From positions 1 to 64,000 of the forward strand of contig CAZDWZ010000011.1 in the NCBI GenBank assembly GCA_964509425.1: 64,000 nt of DNA, given 5' to 3'. Below, piece after piece: positions 35,526 to 45,090 of this stretch. Both the position numbers and the translations under genes were made by a program. Source of the DNA: CAZDWZ01 sp964509425. Its GTDB lineage: Bacteria; Bdellovibrionota_C; UBA2361; SZUA-149; CAZDWZ01. The notes beneath the pieces are model-generated. The model did not search any database and was not told where the DNA came from. It saw nothing but the letters and a program-made list of their open reading frames with translations. The number at the start of each line of letters is the position of its first letter. The stretch's first letter is position 1.

Positions 35526-35921
35526 ATGCAAAAGTCCAATACGAACTCTATTTCAGAACGAATCTTCCGCGTCATCTACGTGGAACTTCGGTCGCTCGTC
35601 CGGATCGTCTTCGTACTTGCAATTCTCGCCTCGCCAATTCTCTATTCCGAGATTCGAGCCCGCCCGCGCACGAGAGCATTTTGTGCGTCTATCGCTGTTC
35701 CCATGAGCGACAAGGACATTACAACCGCAGCGATCGCGATTGGACTCACGGCGAGCGCACCGCGCTTCGAGCCTCCCAAGAGAAAGAGCCGGATGTATGT
35801 GTATTACCTTGGTTGGAAGTTTAGTCGCGATATTTGCACGATCGATCTCCTCGATGGCAGAGTCGCGGACCTCGCCGATGTGAAGCTCAGTGAATACGAA
35901 AAAAAAGTCGGGGTTCACTAA
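35526..35921 (+). CDS. Small membrane-anchored hypothetical protein
   Basis: This 131-residue product has one transmembrane segment near residues 25-45 (IVFVLAILASPILYSEIRA) and a C-terminal domain of about 85 residues with two cysteines (RAFCASIAVP, RDICTIDLLDG). The CASIAVP.MSDKDI spacing is reminiscent of small periplasmic proteins, but no family is recognised. Its stop overlaps the stop of the convergent HEAT-repeat gene by 3-4 bp, so transcription of either would run into the other. Confidence 0.55.
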   Translation: MQKSNTNSISERIFRVIYVELRSLVRIVFVLAILASPILYSEIRARPRTRAFCASIAVPMSDKDITTAAIAIGLTASAPRFEPPKRKSRMYVYYLGWKFSRDICTIDLLDGRVADLADVKLSEYEKKVGVH

Positions 35922-38086
35922 TACGCAACCAAAAACTCCATCGCGAGTTCGGAGCGGGGAGTTTCAAGCGCCTTAAGCGCCGCCTTCGCCCGCGCGAAAA
36001 GTGGCTCGATGTTTCCTTCCATCGCACGCATCGCAACATCGAAGAGCGCAGACTCTGCATGTCCATACAGCGAGGTGAGTTTCCGCGAGCCGACTACTTC
36101 GCCTGCGAGGACACGGACCCAAAAGTCCTGGTCTTCAAGACTCTCGTCCAAAAATCCAAGCATGGAAGTGGGAATGGCGTCGAGAAAACCGGTGCTCCCC
36201 AAAATATCTCGGTGGTAGAGAAAGCCCTGTGCGGTAATGTGATCGATGAGCGCTTGAAATGCTTCGTCTCCCGGCTGCGAGAGCCGGAAAAGCGCGTGGG
36301 CGGAATTCACCGATACCGGCCGCTTTGAGGAGCTGAGCTGCTGGAGAAGCACCGGTTTTGATTTCGCCGTTCCAAACTTCGCGAGAACGGCAGCCGCGTT
36401 CTGGAGGCGATTGTCATCAGTCTCGTCTGTTAATACCTTGATCAGCGTATCTTCGGCCGCTGGAGAGATATCCTTTCCGGAGAGAAGGGCCGACATCGCG
36501 TTGTTTCTCACGCTCGGATCGGGATCGCTCAGACCCTTTTCAGTATCCGGAACGTCGCTCGCTAATTTGAATTCGTAGATTGCGGCGTAGCCATTGGCGC
36601 GGTCTGTGACGGTGCTGGATGCAAGAAGCCTCTGAATGGCAGGCACCGCCTTGTCGGTCGGGAAAGGACTTACGTCCTTTAATGTGCGCAAAGCTGACGT
36701 AGACTCTGCGAGATCGGGTTTCGCCACAACCTGCAACACGGAGTTTATGGCTTCGGGTGTGCCGATCTTCGAAAGCGCGAGGAGTGCGCAGGGGTGGCAG
36801 TCGTCTTTCTGTTTGAGAAGTGCGCTGAGCTTGGGAACGAGAGGGGCAGCAGCCGGGCCGATGGTTCCGGCTATATGCGACACGCTCTTTCGCAAATCGA
36901 GCGAAGGGTCATCGAGCAGCTTCTCAAAAATGGGAATCGCCTTCGGCAGATCCTTCTCGGGGATTCCGCCGGGAATGACACCGAGCATGTAGAGTGCCCG
37001 CGTTCGTGTTTTTTCATTTCCCGTCGGGAGCGCTTCGAGAAGATGGGGCACCGCGCGGCTCGCTACGGGTCCGATTTTCTTCAGCAACGGCTGCATCGTG
37101 TCGCCGTAGTGAATCGAGAGATCGCCGAGCTTTTCCCAAATCGGTGCTGCGACGCTCGATTCGAGCTCCGCCAGCTTCTGGAGGCTTTCAGGGGTGTCGA
37201 TGCCCTTTAACGCGAGCGCAACCGCTTCCTGGTCTTCCACATCCACCGTCGGAAATTTTGATATCGCCGGAAGCGCCGAAGCTGCAGGCGATCCGATCTG
37301 CCCCAGCGAATTCAGTGCTGTCCGGCGAATTCCGGGTTCGTCGCTTTCTAGCGCGTGAATCAGGGCAGTGACACCCTCGGGAGCACGAATCTTCCCGAGC
37401 GCGTAGGCTGCGCACTGCTTGCACATATCGTAGTCATATCCCCCGTCCAATATGCGACTGAGCTCCGGCACTGCCGAGCGGGAGGCCGGCCCGATGCGAC
37501 CCAAAACCGCAATCGCGATCTTTCGTACTTCAGGGCTCGAATCTGCCATCGCCTTCCGAAGAGTCGGCACGGCGGCTGCGGCCTCATCCCAGAGCGCGCC
37601 AATCATATAGATGGCAAAGCTCCGATCGCTCGCAGCGGATTTTTTCTCGACGCGTGCGAGGAGCCAATCGAGATGCTCACGTCCGAACTGCCGAATCGCA
37701 GCTTTCGCTTCAATGTTCGGGGCGATCCGGAGTAGAGCGAGTGCATCCTCCCATTCTGTTTCCGGTCCACTCCGAAGCCGCTCGATAAAGACCGCTACGT
37801 CCGCCGCCGAAGGTAAACCAATCTGATTGACGGCTTGCGTGGCTTCGGCCGCAATAAATGGATCCTCCTCATTCGCGATTCGAATGAGCGCCGGGAGCGC
37901 AGATGATGCGCGCTGTCTCATTCCGCCGAGCGCCTTAATCGCTGCCACCCGTTTATCGGTGTCAGCGACCTTCAGTTGTTTGAGCAGTGCTTCGACGCTT
38001 TGTGAGTTTTCTTGAGCGATCGCCGAGATCGAAGGGGCGAAGAGAAGGAGCGCCAAGAAGAGTCGCTGAATCTGAAAAATCCTCAT
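35918..38086 (-). CDS. Large secreted HEAT-repeat protein
   Basis: The product has 722 residues from ATG 38086, where the signal peptide starts (MRIFQIQRLFLALLLFAPSI, cleaved near AIAQ). About 14-16 HEAT/PBS-lyase-type repeats follow, for example VAAIKALGGMRQRASSALPA, IAIAVLGRIGPASRSAVPEL and TALNSLGQIGSPAASALPAI. Such solenoids serve as binding scaffolds. With a signal peptide it acts in the periplasm or outside. The gene is monocistronic; 38087-38445 has no other gene. Confidence 0.88.
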   Translation of the reverse strand: MRIFQIQRLFLALLLFAPSISAIAQENSQSVEALLKQLKVADTDKRVAAIKALGGMRQRASSALPALIRIANEEDPFIAAEATQAVNQIGLPSAADVAVFIERLRSGPETEWEDALALLRIAPNIEAKAAIRQFGREHLDWLLARVEKKSAASDRSFAIYMIGALWDEAAAAVPTLRKAMADSSPEVRKIAIAVLGRIGPASRSAVPELSRILDGGYDYDMCKQCAAYALGKIRAPEGVTALIHALESDEPGIRRTALNSLGQIGSPAASALPAISKFPTVDVEDQEAVALALKGIDTPESLQKLAELESSVAAPIWEKLGDLSIHYGDTMQPLLKKIGPVASRAVPHLLEALPTGNEKTRTRALYMLGVIPGGIPEKDLPKAIPIFEKLLDDPSLDLRKSVSHIAGTIGPAAAPLVPKLSALLKQKDDCHPCALLALSKIGTPEAINSVLQVVAKPDLAESTSALRTLKDVSPFPTDKAVPAIQRLLASSTVTDRANGYAAIYEFKLASDVPDTEKGLSDPDPSVRNNAMSALLSGKDISPAAEDTLIKVLTDETDDNRLQNAAAVLAKFGTAKSKPVLLQQLSSSKRPVSVNSAHALFRLSQPGDEAFQALIDHITAQGFLYHRDILGSTGFLDAIPTSMLGFLDESLEDQDFWVRVLAGEVVGSRKLTSLYGHAESALFDVAMRAMEGNIEPLFARAKAALKALETPRSELAMEFLVAY

Positions 38087-38445
38087 CTCGGCTCCGCAAA
38101 AGTGCTGTTTTGCCTGGATCGGCTTTCGATGTTTCGGGCCCGTAAGTCGATTCAAAATTGCTGGAGAATAGACGCTGACGAGAGGGCGAATTTAGCGGCT
38201 CACGTGAGCAAACTGACTACTTCTGTTTGCACGGCCCTCGCTGATTTGACGCTTCTGTAAGACTGCCGTCCGGGACTCCATCCATAATGTTTTTCGGAGA
38301 CAGGAGATCGGAAGTGTTGTTTTGGACGAGGTTATTGCTGAATTCTGCTAAAAATCGCCCGGATAGAGGAACTTGTGAAGTCGGCACCTTTGAGCGAAAG
38401 CGTTGAGGGGTGTCGAAGACTCAAGCTGCCAAGGGTTTCAGTTCC

Positions 38446-38745
38446 ATGAACGAGTACACGTGCGCGGAGCCCCGCTGCGGAGCGGTGGGCGTCAAGGGTC
38501 AGTGGCTCTGCCAGTCCTGCCGCGCTCCCCTGCGCTGGCTGGCACTCGCTACGGGGCTGCTCTGGTCGAAATGGAACAAGCTGCAACGCTGCGCCGAGGG
38601 GGAGAAGAACCTGACGTATCTCGAGATCGAGGCGCTGGGGATGGAGATTCGGGCCACGCAGGGGGAGATCGCGCGGTACGTGCTCGGTGACGAGTGGGAC
38701 TATCAGCTCGCCGTCCTGCTCAACAAAGCGATCCTCGCCTGCTGA
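38446..38745 (+). CDS. Small zinc-ribbon protein, GC-rich class
   Basis: The preferred start is ATG 38446, giving 99 residues. Four cysteines in two knuckles (YTCAEPRCGAVGVKGQWLCQ and SCRAPL) suggest a treble-clef or zinc ribbon, followed by a helical region (NLTYLEIEALGMEIRATQGE). GC3 is very high relative to flanks, as in the other planctomycete-like genes. It could be a DNA- or protein-binding adaptor. The gene stands alone; 38746-39111 has no gene. Confidence 0.55.
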   Translation: MNEYTCAEPRCGAVGVKGQWLCQSCRAPLRWLALATGLLWSKWNKLQRCAEGEKNLTYLEIEALGMEIRATQGEIARYVLGDEWDYQLAVLLNKAILAC

Positions 38746-39111
38746 CCCCCGAATCGACATCAGCGAAACCCGCCAGGCAAGCAGACGAAGGTAACCCCTC
38801 CGTCTCTTGTCTCCCAGTTGTACTTCCTGTTTGAACAATTCCTCTCCCCGATGCTTTCAGTCCTTCGCGGGAGATCGGCCGCCACATTCTCAAAAAATCT
38901 AGAACTATCTAATTCGAACAGGAGGCATCTTCCTGAAAAATCACGGTGTATCCCGCACCATCACAGATCTTTTCATGATGCGAGGTCTGCTTCCAGAAGC
39001 CTCACAAATAAGTGACGAGCGATCCCAAACACTGTCGGCGGACCCATACCCGGTCATCGGTTATCGAATTGGATTTTGGTTTTGTTTCTACAGGTGATTT
39101 TTAGGAGGAGT

Positions 39112-39582
39112 ATGAATTTGCGAAAGGTTTTTAAGCTTGGATGTTTTCTCGGATTGCTGAATCTCGTGCCTCACGATGCGTCGGCGCAGTTTGCGGCGCA
39201 AGCGGGACTCATGGAACCTGCGGTCCGCTGCGCGATGGGTATGTGTTCGAGTAAGATTCGCGGGCGAGTGGAAGCATATTACTCTGACGCCGCCGGCAAG
39301 CTCCATTATGCGTGTATCTCAGCAGCAAACGTCGATCACACGGGAGTTCAAAACTTCGATCAGGTGCAGACGGAGCTGCATATCTTTCTGAACAACCTCT
39401 TCCTTCAGCAACAGCAGACCGCCGCAGATTCAGGACTGACACTTCACTCCGGACCTTGGTTTGACGGCTACGGATATTGGATCGGAACGCCGTTTTATAT
39501 CCAGATGGTTGGAAACTTTTCCGTCGGCCCAATCGGAGAGGGTGCTTGTCCAGTGGATATCTACGGACCGGTTCCTGACTAA
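39112..39582 (+). CDS. Secreted hypothetical protein
   Basis: AGGAGG seven bases before ATG 39112 fixes the start. The 156-residue product has a signal peptide (VFKLGCFLGLLNLVPHDASA) and a compact mature domain with four cysteines (VRCAMGMCSSKIRGRV, YACISA, GACPVDI). It is Gln- and Tyr-rich in the middle. No family is recognised. A strong hairpin terminator follows at 39590. Confidence 0.75.
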   Translation: MNLRKVFKLGCFLGLLNLVPHDASAQFAAQAGLMEPAVRCAMGMCSSKIRGRVEAYYSDAAGKLHYACISAANVDHTGVQNFDQVQTELHIFLNNLFLQQQQTAADSGLTLHSGPWFDGYGYWIGTPFYIQMVGNFSVGPIGEGACPVDIYGPVPD

Positions 39583-39589
39583 TGGATTG

Positions 39590-39619
39590 AGCTCCTCCGC
39601 TCTGACGAGCAGAGGAGCT
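39590..39619 (+). terminator. Hairpin terminator
   Basis: AGCTCCTC-c-GCTC-TGAC-GAGC-a-GAGGAGCT, 8 plus 4 bp, then GTATTCT, directly behind the secreted-protein gene. Confidence 0.75.
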
Positions 39620-39642
39620 GTATTCTCCGAAATGCAGAATAT

Positions 39643-39748
39643 CTCTGTGCCTCTGCGTCTCTGTGGTTCAATCGGCACCGCAAAAAAATCACTACGACGC
39701 GGTGGCACGCCACCCTGTTTGAACCACAGAGACACAGGGGCACAGAGG
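39643..39748. repeat. MITE-like inverted repeat of the ACCACAGAG type
   Basis: CTCTGTGCCTCTGCGTCTCT plus GTGGTTCAA (39643-39671) faces TTTGAACCACAGAGACACAG plus GGGCACAGAGG (39718-39748). The central part carries a small GGTGGC/GCCACC hairpin. The same arm occurs at 41569-41608. ACCACAGAGGCACAGAG repeats are known in several phyla as short non-autonomous elements. The rest of 39749-39976 has no gene. Confidence 0.8.
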
Positions 39749-39976
39749 AAGTGGGTGTGAAGCGAACTTCTAGCAAACTTGTATCGTGTAGATTGAGGGT
39801 CAACGTCCGGTTATCATTTTACCAAGGTCCAGCATTGCTCTCACCAATTCCGCCGACACCCTTCGAGTAGAGATTCTTCCGGAGTCCGAGAACAAATTTC
39901 ATCACATCTATGAAAACCACTATGGGGGCGTGTGCCGCCAAAGAGGTTTCTTTGTGTAATTGTGAAAGGAAATACG

Positions 39977-40378
39977 ATGACTCTGCGTGAACTCCTCTGT
40001 TTGCTCCGCGACGTCGGCGTCTACGGCGCGGCCGGCATCGGGTACAGGGTGTTCTGCCCCGGTGCCAACGAGGAAGGGTGCATCTTCGAGTTCGATAAGC
40101 GCGGTGATTGCCCCATCCTCTCGATGTTCCGGGGGTCGCGTCTCTGGGCGCCGCGCTCCGACTACTTGGACCTCGAGATTGCGAGCGAAGGGTTCGGTCC
40201 GAAGCGAACGGCCGACCTGTGGGCGAGCTGCGCCAAGAAATGCGCTCCGAATTTCTCCGACACCTTTGTGTTCGTGCAAGTCGAGCGCATGGTTGGTGAA
40301 TTCCCCGAGCGACTGCTCGTTAGGATCTACCCGTATCAGACGGGCATGCATCCCCGGGTCGAGTTTCCGGAAAGGTAG
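39977..40378 (+). CDS. Hypothetical protein, GC-rich class
   Basis: ATG 39977 has AAGGAA 6 bases upstream; the product has 133 residues. It begins MTLRELLCLLRDVGVYGAAG and continues as an alpha/beta domain with five cysteines but no signal peptide. It is the same GC-rich, planctomycete-like codon pattern with an abrupt change at both ends. No family is recognised. No clear terminator follows. Confidence 0.6.
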   Translation: MTLRELLCLLRDVGVYGAAGIGYRVFCPGANEEGCIFEFDKRGDCPILSMFRGSRLWAPRSDYLDLEIASEGFGPKRTADLWASCAKKCAPNFSDTFVFVQVERMVGEFPERLLVRIYPYQTGMHPRVEFPER

Positions 40379-40595
40379 AATGTTTTCTGGCGGACGCCCC
40401 CGCCCTTAGAGTTTTCATAGAATGTAAGCGATGCCGCCGAGTCTCGCTATTCGTTGAGCAAATTTGTAGCGGTGAGGTCAAAAGAGAACGATAAATTCTC
40501 ATCGTGGACGCCTCTCCTCAATTGAGAAGGTTTTGCATCCAGTAAAACGCTTCTCAGAAAGGGGATGAGTACGGCTCCGCCGTTTCTCTGATCTC

Positions 40596-40623
40596 TGTTC
40601 ACTGTTCACTGTTCACTGTTCAC
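40596..40623. repeat. Four tandem TGTTCAC units
   Basis: Four perfect 7-bp copies of TGTTCAC. They end where the next start-less frame has its stop codon. Heptamer runs like this appear next to short elements in other genomes; role unknown. Confidence 0.7.
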
Positions 40624-40811
40624 TCGCCACGACTTTCGCGTTTCGTCGGACGGCCTTCGCGCAGCCTTGGGGAGCGGCGAAGACGGTCGATATGCTCGTC
40701 GGTGAGGCCGGGGAGCCGGCGCGCGATGATGCAGCAGGGGTCGCTCCCGCTCCAGCGGCGGTATGCGAAAGCTTCAACCTCACCTTCTCCGACATCATCT
40801 TCTTCGTCTGG
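40620..40811 (-). pseudogene. Start-less GC-rich fragment
   Basis: 64 codons including stop on the minus strand, with a coding look: EVEAFAYRRWSGSDPCCIIA then RRLPGLTDEHIDRLRRSPRL and a basic end. It is closed upstream by TAG and has no start. It resembles the C-terminal end of a GC-rich-class gene whose front has been lost. 40379-40595 and 40812-41132 show no further gene. Confidence 0.4.
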
Positions 40812-41132
40812 CTACTTTTGTTTTCGTTGCATTCCCGCTGACAAATATGGTCGGCAGGAAACCCGCTTGACCACGCATCAGGGACGCCCATCAAACCGCG
40901 AGAAAACTGCTAGAAAACTGCTCGCATAATGCTCGTTCAGCGAGCGCCCCAGAATTTCCCTCCTTCGCATAAACTTCTTTGAAACGTCGAGGAAGCCATT
41001 CCGAGACGCGTAATGTTCGGTCCCACGAGAGATATACGACAACCCGAAAAATTGTCGGACAATGATCCGCAGCGAAAATGTGCTGCGTGGGATCCGAGCG
41101 CCCAAAAAGCGATAGATGAAAAAAGAGGTTAT

Positions 41133-41552
41133 ATGTCAGCCATCGTCAGCAACACGCTCCGCTCGATCTCGAATCCTGAAGTTTCCGGCGCGCTCGCGCT
41201 TCCGCCGCCGAGTCCGGCAGTCCCGGACAAGCTTCAACTTTGTGCTGCGGAGCCCGAAAACAATAAGATTGAAGCGGATGCACTTCGTGCATTGAGCTTG
41301 ATCAAACGAGAGATGAAGGCGCCCTTTCCCAGCTTCGATGTTGCTAATGCGGAGCTCGGCAGGCTGAATCACAAGTCGTACAAACGACTCTGTGAAATTC
41401 ATGAGGCTCAAACCGGAAAGCCGTTCATTGACAGCATTAACGACACCGTATGGGGCGGGAGCGGGGTAGTGAATGGACTCACTTGGTTGATTACGGGAGA
41501 CAACTACACGACCATCCTCCGAAAGCGCTGCGAGCAGTTGTCGAAACCGTAG
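41133..41552 (+). CDS. Hypothetical protein
   Basis: ATG 41133 has AGAGG 5 bases upstream; the product has 139 residues. It is helical and hydrophilic, with a Pro-rich segment at residues 25-33 and two cysteines in the middle or end. LGRLNHKSYKRLCEIHEAQT and GGSGVVNGLTWLITGDNYTT suggest a small globular helical domain. No signal peptide and no family recognised. A MITE-like repeat arm starts 17 bp after the stop. Confidence 0.6.
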   Translation: MSAIVSNTLRSISNPEVSGALALPPPSPAVPDKLQLCAAEPENNKIEADALRALSLIKREMKAPFPSFDVANAELGRLNHKSYKRLCEIHEAQTGKPFIDSINDTVWGGSGVVNGLTWLITGDNYTTILRKRCEQLSKP

Positions 41553-41568
41553 CGGAATTCATAATCCT

Positions 41569-41608
41569 GTTGAACCACAGAGGCACAGGGGCACAGAGAT
41601 TGCACAGG
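41569..41608. repeat. ACCACAGAG-type repeat arm
   Basis: GTTGAACCACAGAGGCACAG plus GGGCACAGAG matches the right arm at 39718-39748. Next to it, 41637-41710 carries a related CTCTGCGTCC...CGGTTG / CAACCGCAGAGGACG inverted pair. Both point to short mobile repeats. Confidence 0.75.
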
Positions 41609-41771
41609 GAAGAAGCGAAGCTGGTAATATTCTCCACTCTGCGTCCATTGCGGTTGCATTTTGGTTTGAAGAATTTACTTGAAGGCAACCGCAGAGGACG
41701 CAAAGGAGTTCTCTTAAGGTTCTCAGTTACAGTATGACGTTGGGTCTCTAATCGAAAGTTTCAAGAGAAAA

Positions 41772-41836
41772 GGCGAACAAGGAGGTTCTGTGGGATCGGT
41801 TACAACCGTCGCACAAAACCTCCTTGCCGCTTTTGT
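41772..41836. terminator. Long hairpin behind DUF1501 gene
   Basis: CAAGGAGGTTCTGTG (41778-41792) pairs with CACAAAACCTCCTTG (41812-41826), one mismatch, with T-rich runs on both sides; 45 bp after the stop of the leftward gene. Confidence 0.75.
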
Positions 41837-41880
41837 CGGTCCACCTCCTTTCACGAGATGAGTGAGAAATCAGTCGTGGG

Positions 41881-43215
41881 TCAGATCAGCGCCGCGATCG
41901 GTTTCCCGCCGTCCACGAGGTACTGCGGGCGGCCGCCGCTGTCGCGGAACTGCGTGTCCACCGGGATGCCCATCGCGTAGAGCACGGTCGCGACCAGATC
42001 GCTCGGCGTCACGGGGTTTAACTTCGGGTACTCAGCCTTGGCGCTCGACTCACCGACTACGACACCGCCTTGCAGACCACCGCCGGCCACCATCAGCGAG
42101 CTGAGCTGCGGCCAGTGGTCACGTCCGGCGGTGCCGTTGATCCGCGGCGTGCGGCCAAACTCGCCGGTGACGATCACCATCGTCTCCTCGAGCAGTCCGC
42201 GCTGATCGAGGTCGTCGATGAGCGCCGCCACCGCGCTGTCGAGCTGCGGCCCGAGCTGCTTGAACCCGTCCACCAGTCCGCCGTGCATGTCCCAGCCCCC
42301 GAAGTGGAGGGACACGTACTTCGCGCCGCCCTCGATCAGCCGGCGCGACAACACGAGCTGGTCGCCGATCGTCGTCCGGCCGTAGCGGTCGCGAAGCCGC
42401 GGATCCTCGGCCGACAGGTTGAACACGTTCCCGACATCTCGAGTCAGCGCGCCGAACGCCTGATCGGCGAATCCGTCCATGGCCGCCGCGACGCCGGTCT
42501 GGTCCACCTCCTTTCGCATGCTGTCGAACGACGTGAGCAGCGTGCGGCGATCGCTCAGCCTCGGAACCGTCACGTTCAGTCGGAGGTTGGCCCGAGCTTC
42601 CCCTCGCCCGTTGAACGCTCCGAAGTTCGCGCCGAGCCACGCCGGACCTCCGGCGTAGATGTCGTCCTGCGCGACGTAGGTGGGAACCCCGCTCGGCGAG
42701 CTGGCCCCGTAGTAGCGCGAGATCATCGAGCCGATCGACGGCCAGATCGGCGGCAGGTTGTTGTCGGCCTGAGCGTGGTTACGCCCGGTCATGAGCCAGT
42801 GCGTCCCTCCACTGTGACCCGAGTTGCCGTGGGTCAGCGAGCGGACGACGGCGAGCTTCGGCATGATCCGGGCGAGCTTGGTGAACGACTTCCCCAGAGT
42901 GATCCCCGGAACCGACGTCGGTGTTTCCCCCGTCATGCTCCGGAACTCCGCGGGCGCGGTCATCTTCGGATCCCACGTCTCGACGTGGCTGGGCCCGCCG
43001 CCCAGCCAGATGGTGATGACCCCCTTCGCTTTGCCGAACGTGGTGCTGCGGTTGCCCGGCGAGTCCGCCGGAGGTGCCGCACGTGTGGTTTGCCCGAACC
43101 AGTCGGGCAGGCCGAGACCGAGGATGCCTGTCGAGCCGAACGCGAGGAAGTTTCGTCGCGTCGAGCCGTCGCAGGTCCTTCCGCCGGTTCTCGCCGGAAG
43201 TAGGAACGTGAACAT
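41881..43215 (-). CDS. DUF1501 secreted Tat-substrate protein, GC-rich class
   Basis: The start is chosen at ATG 43215, giving 444 residues. A twin-arginine signal is clear (STRRNFLAFGSTGILGLGL). DUF1501 hallmarks are present: ITIWLGGGPSHVETWDPK near the front, SLHFGGWDMHGG, and VIVTGEFGRTPRINGTAGRD near the end; the fold is sulfatase/alkaline-phosphatase-like. In planctomycetes DUF1501 genes are numerous and usually follow a DUF1549/DUF1553 cytochrome-like partner, which is absent here. The presumed role is envelope-located hydrolase or transferase. It is the most clearly planctomycete-type gene in the window and a strong sign of transfer. Confidence 0.92.
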   Translation of the reverse strand: MFTFLLPARTGGRTCDGSTRRNFLAFGSTGILGLGLPDWFGQTTRAAPPADSPGNRSTTFGKAKGVITIWLGGGPSHVETWDPKMTAPAEFRSMTGETPTSVPGITLGKSFTKLARIMPKLAVVRSLTHGNSGHSGGTHWLMTGRNHAQADNNLPPIWPSIGSMISRYYGASSPSGVPTYVAQDDIYAGGPAWLGANFGAFNGRGEARANLRLNVTVPRLSDRRTLLTSFDSMRKEVDQTGVAAAMDGFADQAFGALTRDVGNVFNLSAEDPRLRDRYGRTTIGDQLVLSRRLIEGGAKYVSLHFGGWDMHGGLVDGFKQLGPQLDSAVAALIDDLDQRGLLEETMVIVTGEFGRTPRINGTAGRDHWPQLSSLMVAGGGLQGGVVVGESSAKAEYPKLNPVTPSDLVATVLYAMGIPVDTQFRDSGGRPQYLVDGGKPIAALI

Positions 43216-43545
43216 GGTACGGTTGCCCTCGTAGGGTGATGATTGGAATTCCTTTCCGATCCTTCTGCCTCCTTGTGAACACCACGCGAGACGCAAGCGG
43301 TCTTCACAAGAGCTGCAGAGCATTTCGTCTTTTCGTTTGAGGCGTAAAAAAGAGCGAGAACGGCCGGCTGGGCCGGTCGCATCAAAGTCTATGCGATCTT
43401 GGGAGCGAAAGTCTTGGAGTTTTTTTGTTGGAAGTAAGAATATGGAACGAGATAAAACTTCAGAGGCCTCGGCCCGAAGCATTCGTGTTTCCGCTTCCAA
43501 TCTGAATTTCACCCGCAATCAAGATGAAAGCGGCTCCGTGTGGAG

Positions 43546-43947
43546 CTAAGCGGGTGACGATTTCTTCGGCGACCTCCACTGGAAGTCTCTGTAGAGACAA
43601 AGACACATGGAGAGCATCATCAAACCCGCAAGGATTTTCATCAAGAGGATTTGAAAGTCCGTGAATTTCACAGGACCTTCCATGCCATCGAAAACGGTTT
43701 CTAAGAAAAAAAAGAAGCCGCAGAAACCGAAATAGAAGCCGGCCAACTGTTGGCCATGTACTCTGCCGCGATATTCGCTCCAGAGAATAAAAAGCGAAGG
43801 AACCAATACCAAAAGTGTGACGGATAAGACGGAGATGAGGCCACTACCATCTTCAAAAGAAACCTGAATCGCGCGAAAATAACTGACGAGCAGGAATGTA
43901 CCGCAGAAGTAGGTCAGAAGACTGAAGCGATGTTTTTCGGGTATCAA
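43546..43947 (-). CDS. Small four-helix membrane protein
   Basis: This 133-residue product starts at ATG 43947 and has four hydrophobic segments (LTYFCGTFLLVSYFRAI; VLSVTLLVLVPSLFIL; LAGFYFGFCGFFFFLETVF; LLMKILAGLMMLSMCLCLY). It is AT-richer than the neighbouring DUF1501 gene. No family is recognised. 43216-43545 shows no gene. Confidence 0.65.
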   Translation of the reverse strand: MIPEKHRFSLLTYFCGTFLLVSYFRAIQVSFEDGSGLISVLSVTLLVLVPSLFILWSEYRGRVHGQQLAGFYFGFCGFFFFLETVFDGMEGPVKFTDFQILLMKILAGLMMLSMCLCLYRDFQWRSPKKSSPA

Positions 43948-44039
43948 TGGCCCCCTTGACGCCAGCGAATGCCAAAGCTCTAGGATTTGTCACGTAGTGT
44001 TGCAGAGTCAGCGAGAGAATGCCGGGAGCGTGAGACCTG

Positions 44040-44280
44040 TCACGTTGAGAAAGCAAAAGCGGGTGAATAGCTGTTCGACTTATTCGCCCGCCGGGGATGG
44101 AAGATCTTAACTACCATCAACGAGAATCCGAGCAGGAGAGAAACGGGGATAATACTGCCAGCGACGAAAGGCCACCGCCATTCCGAGCAGTGTCGCGATA
44201 AGCTTGAACTCACTGGTTTTTAGACTTCTGTAAGCCCTTTTAAAATCCGAATCTCGAACGCGGAAAAGAATATAAAAATC
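44040..44280 (-). pseudogene. Frameshifted small membrane protein remnant
   Basis: One frame gives FRVRDSDFKRAYRSLKTSEF then KLIATLLGMAVAF; removing one T (near 44180) lets it continue as VAGSIIPVSLLLGFSLMVVK and IFHPRRANK to a stop at 44040. There is no start codon in the first part. It looks like a decayed two-helix membrane protein. The rest of 43948-44520 holds no other supported gene. Confidence 0.45.
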
Positions 44281-44520
44281 CTAACTTCAGCACAGTTGCG
44301 TCCGTCCCTGCTCAATTCTCGTTAAAAGCCCGTTTCCGCGTTGTCGGGTTTTTGGAATCACGATAGGCACGGCCTCTGAGGCGGTGTTCCAGAAGCGTCT
44401 AGTCTTTTTCCTCGTTCTTTCTATCTCTAAGTATTTTTTGTTGTCTAAGAATAGACTTCGCGGAGCACTCGCCGGACGTAACTTAACCACAGGAAAAACG
44501 ATCGAGGTGCTCACGCGATT

Positions 44521-45042
44521 ATGGCCAATAAAACGTCTCTCCGATTCAATCAAACCATTGCTCTCCGTTGTCTTAAAATTTTCCTCTTTGCTGTGCTTTC
44601 CTTGGGGGTCGGCGGGGTATCGCTCTCGCAGCCTGCGCTTGCGGAATATCATGAGGGGACCTGGGGACCGTTCCCGCGCGTGAATCCGGGAGATACCGGT
44701 ACATGTGCTCAGTGGGCGCGTCGTCTTTTTTGCGAGTGGGCCGACACGGCGGCGACGACTTGGGTCTCTAATTGCCTCGCGCAAGCACGAAGAGTCTGCG
44801 AACGGAACAACGGAGTTTTTAGCGTGATTCCGCTCTCAGGTCAGACAACAACCGAAGAAGGAACGTTCTCTTGCAAAGTGACGTTCAAGACCGACTGGAA
44901 ATGTGTGGCGAAGAATCCCGAAGAAGAGGGAGATGCGGGTGAGGAGGAGACCGAATGGGCAGACGAGGGTTATGACTGGGGATCGTATCTCGAAGAAGAT
45001 CTCACAGACTACACACCCGAGGAGAATCCCGGCGTAGAGTAA
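44521..45042 (+). CDS. Secreted cysteine-rich protein with acidic tail
   Basis: This 173-residue product has a long signal peptide ending SQPALA. The mature domain has six cysteines (GTCAQWARRLFCEW, NCLAQARRVCERN, FSCKVTFKTDWKC), and a very acidic tail begins at KNPEEEGDAGEEETEW. The spacing C..W.RRLFC.W resembles the other Cys-rich secreted proteins in the window. The acidic tail may bind cations. A perfect 14-bp terminator follows. Confidence 0.7.
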   Translation: MANKTSLRFNQTIALRCLKIFLFAVLSLGVGGVSLSQPALAEYHEGTWGPFPRVNPGDTGTCAQWARRLFCEWADTAATTWVSNCLAQARRVCERNNGVFSVIPLSGQTTTEEGTFSCKVTFKTDWKCVAKNPEEEGDAGEEETEWADEGYDWGSYLEEDLTDYTPEENPGVE

Positions 45043-45059
45043 TCTAAGTCTCGTACCGC

Positions 45060-45090
45060 TAACGCCGTGCAGCCGCGCTGCACGGCGTTA
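45060..45090 (+). terminator. Perfect hairpin terminator
   Basis: TAACGCCGTGCAGC-CGC-GCTGCACGGCGTTA, 14 bp, 17 bp after the stop. The following 45091-45372 shows no gene. Confidence 0.85.

Noticed and set aside
40596..40623. TGTTCAC tandem repeats as a CRISPR or origin iteron array
   Set aside because: Only four 7-bp units without spacers, no cas or replication gene nearby.
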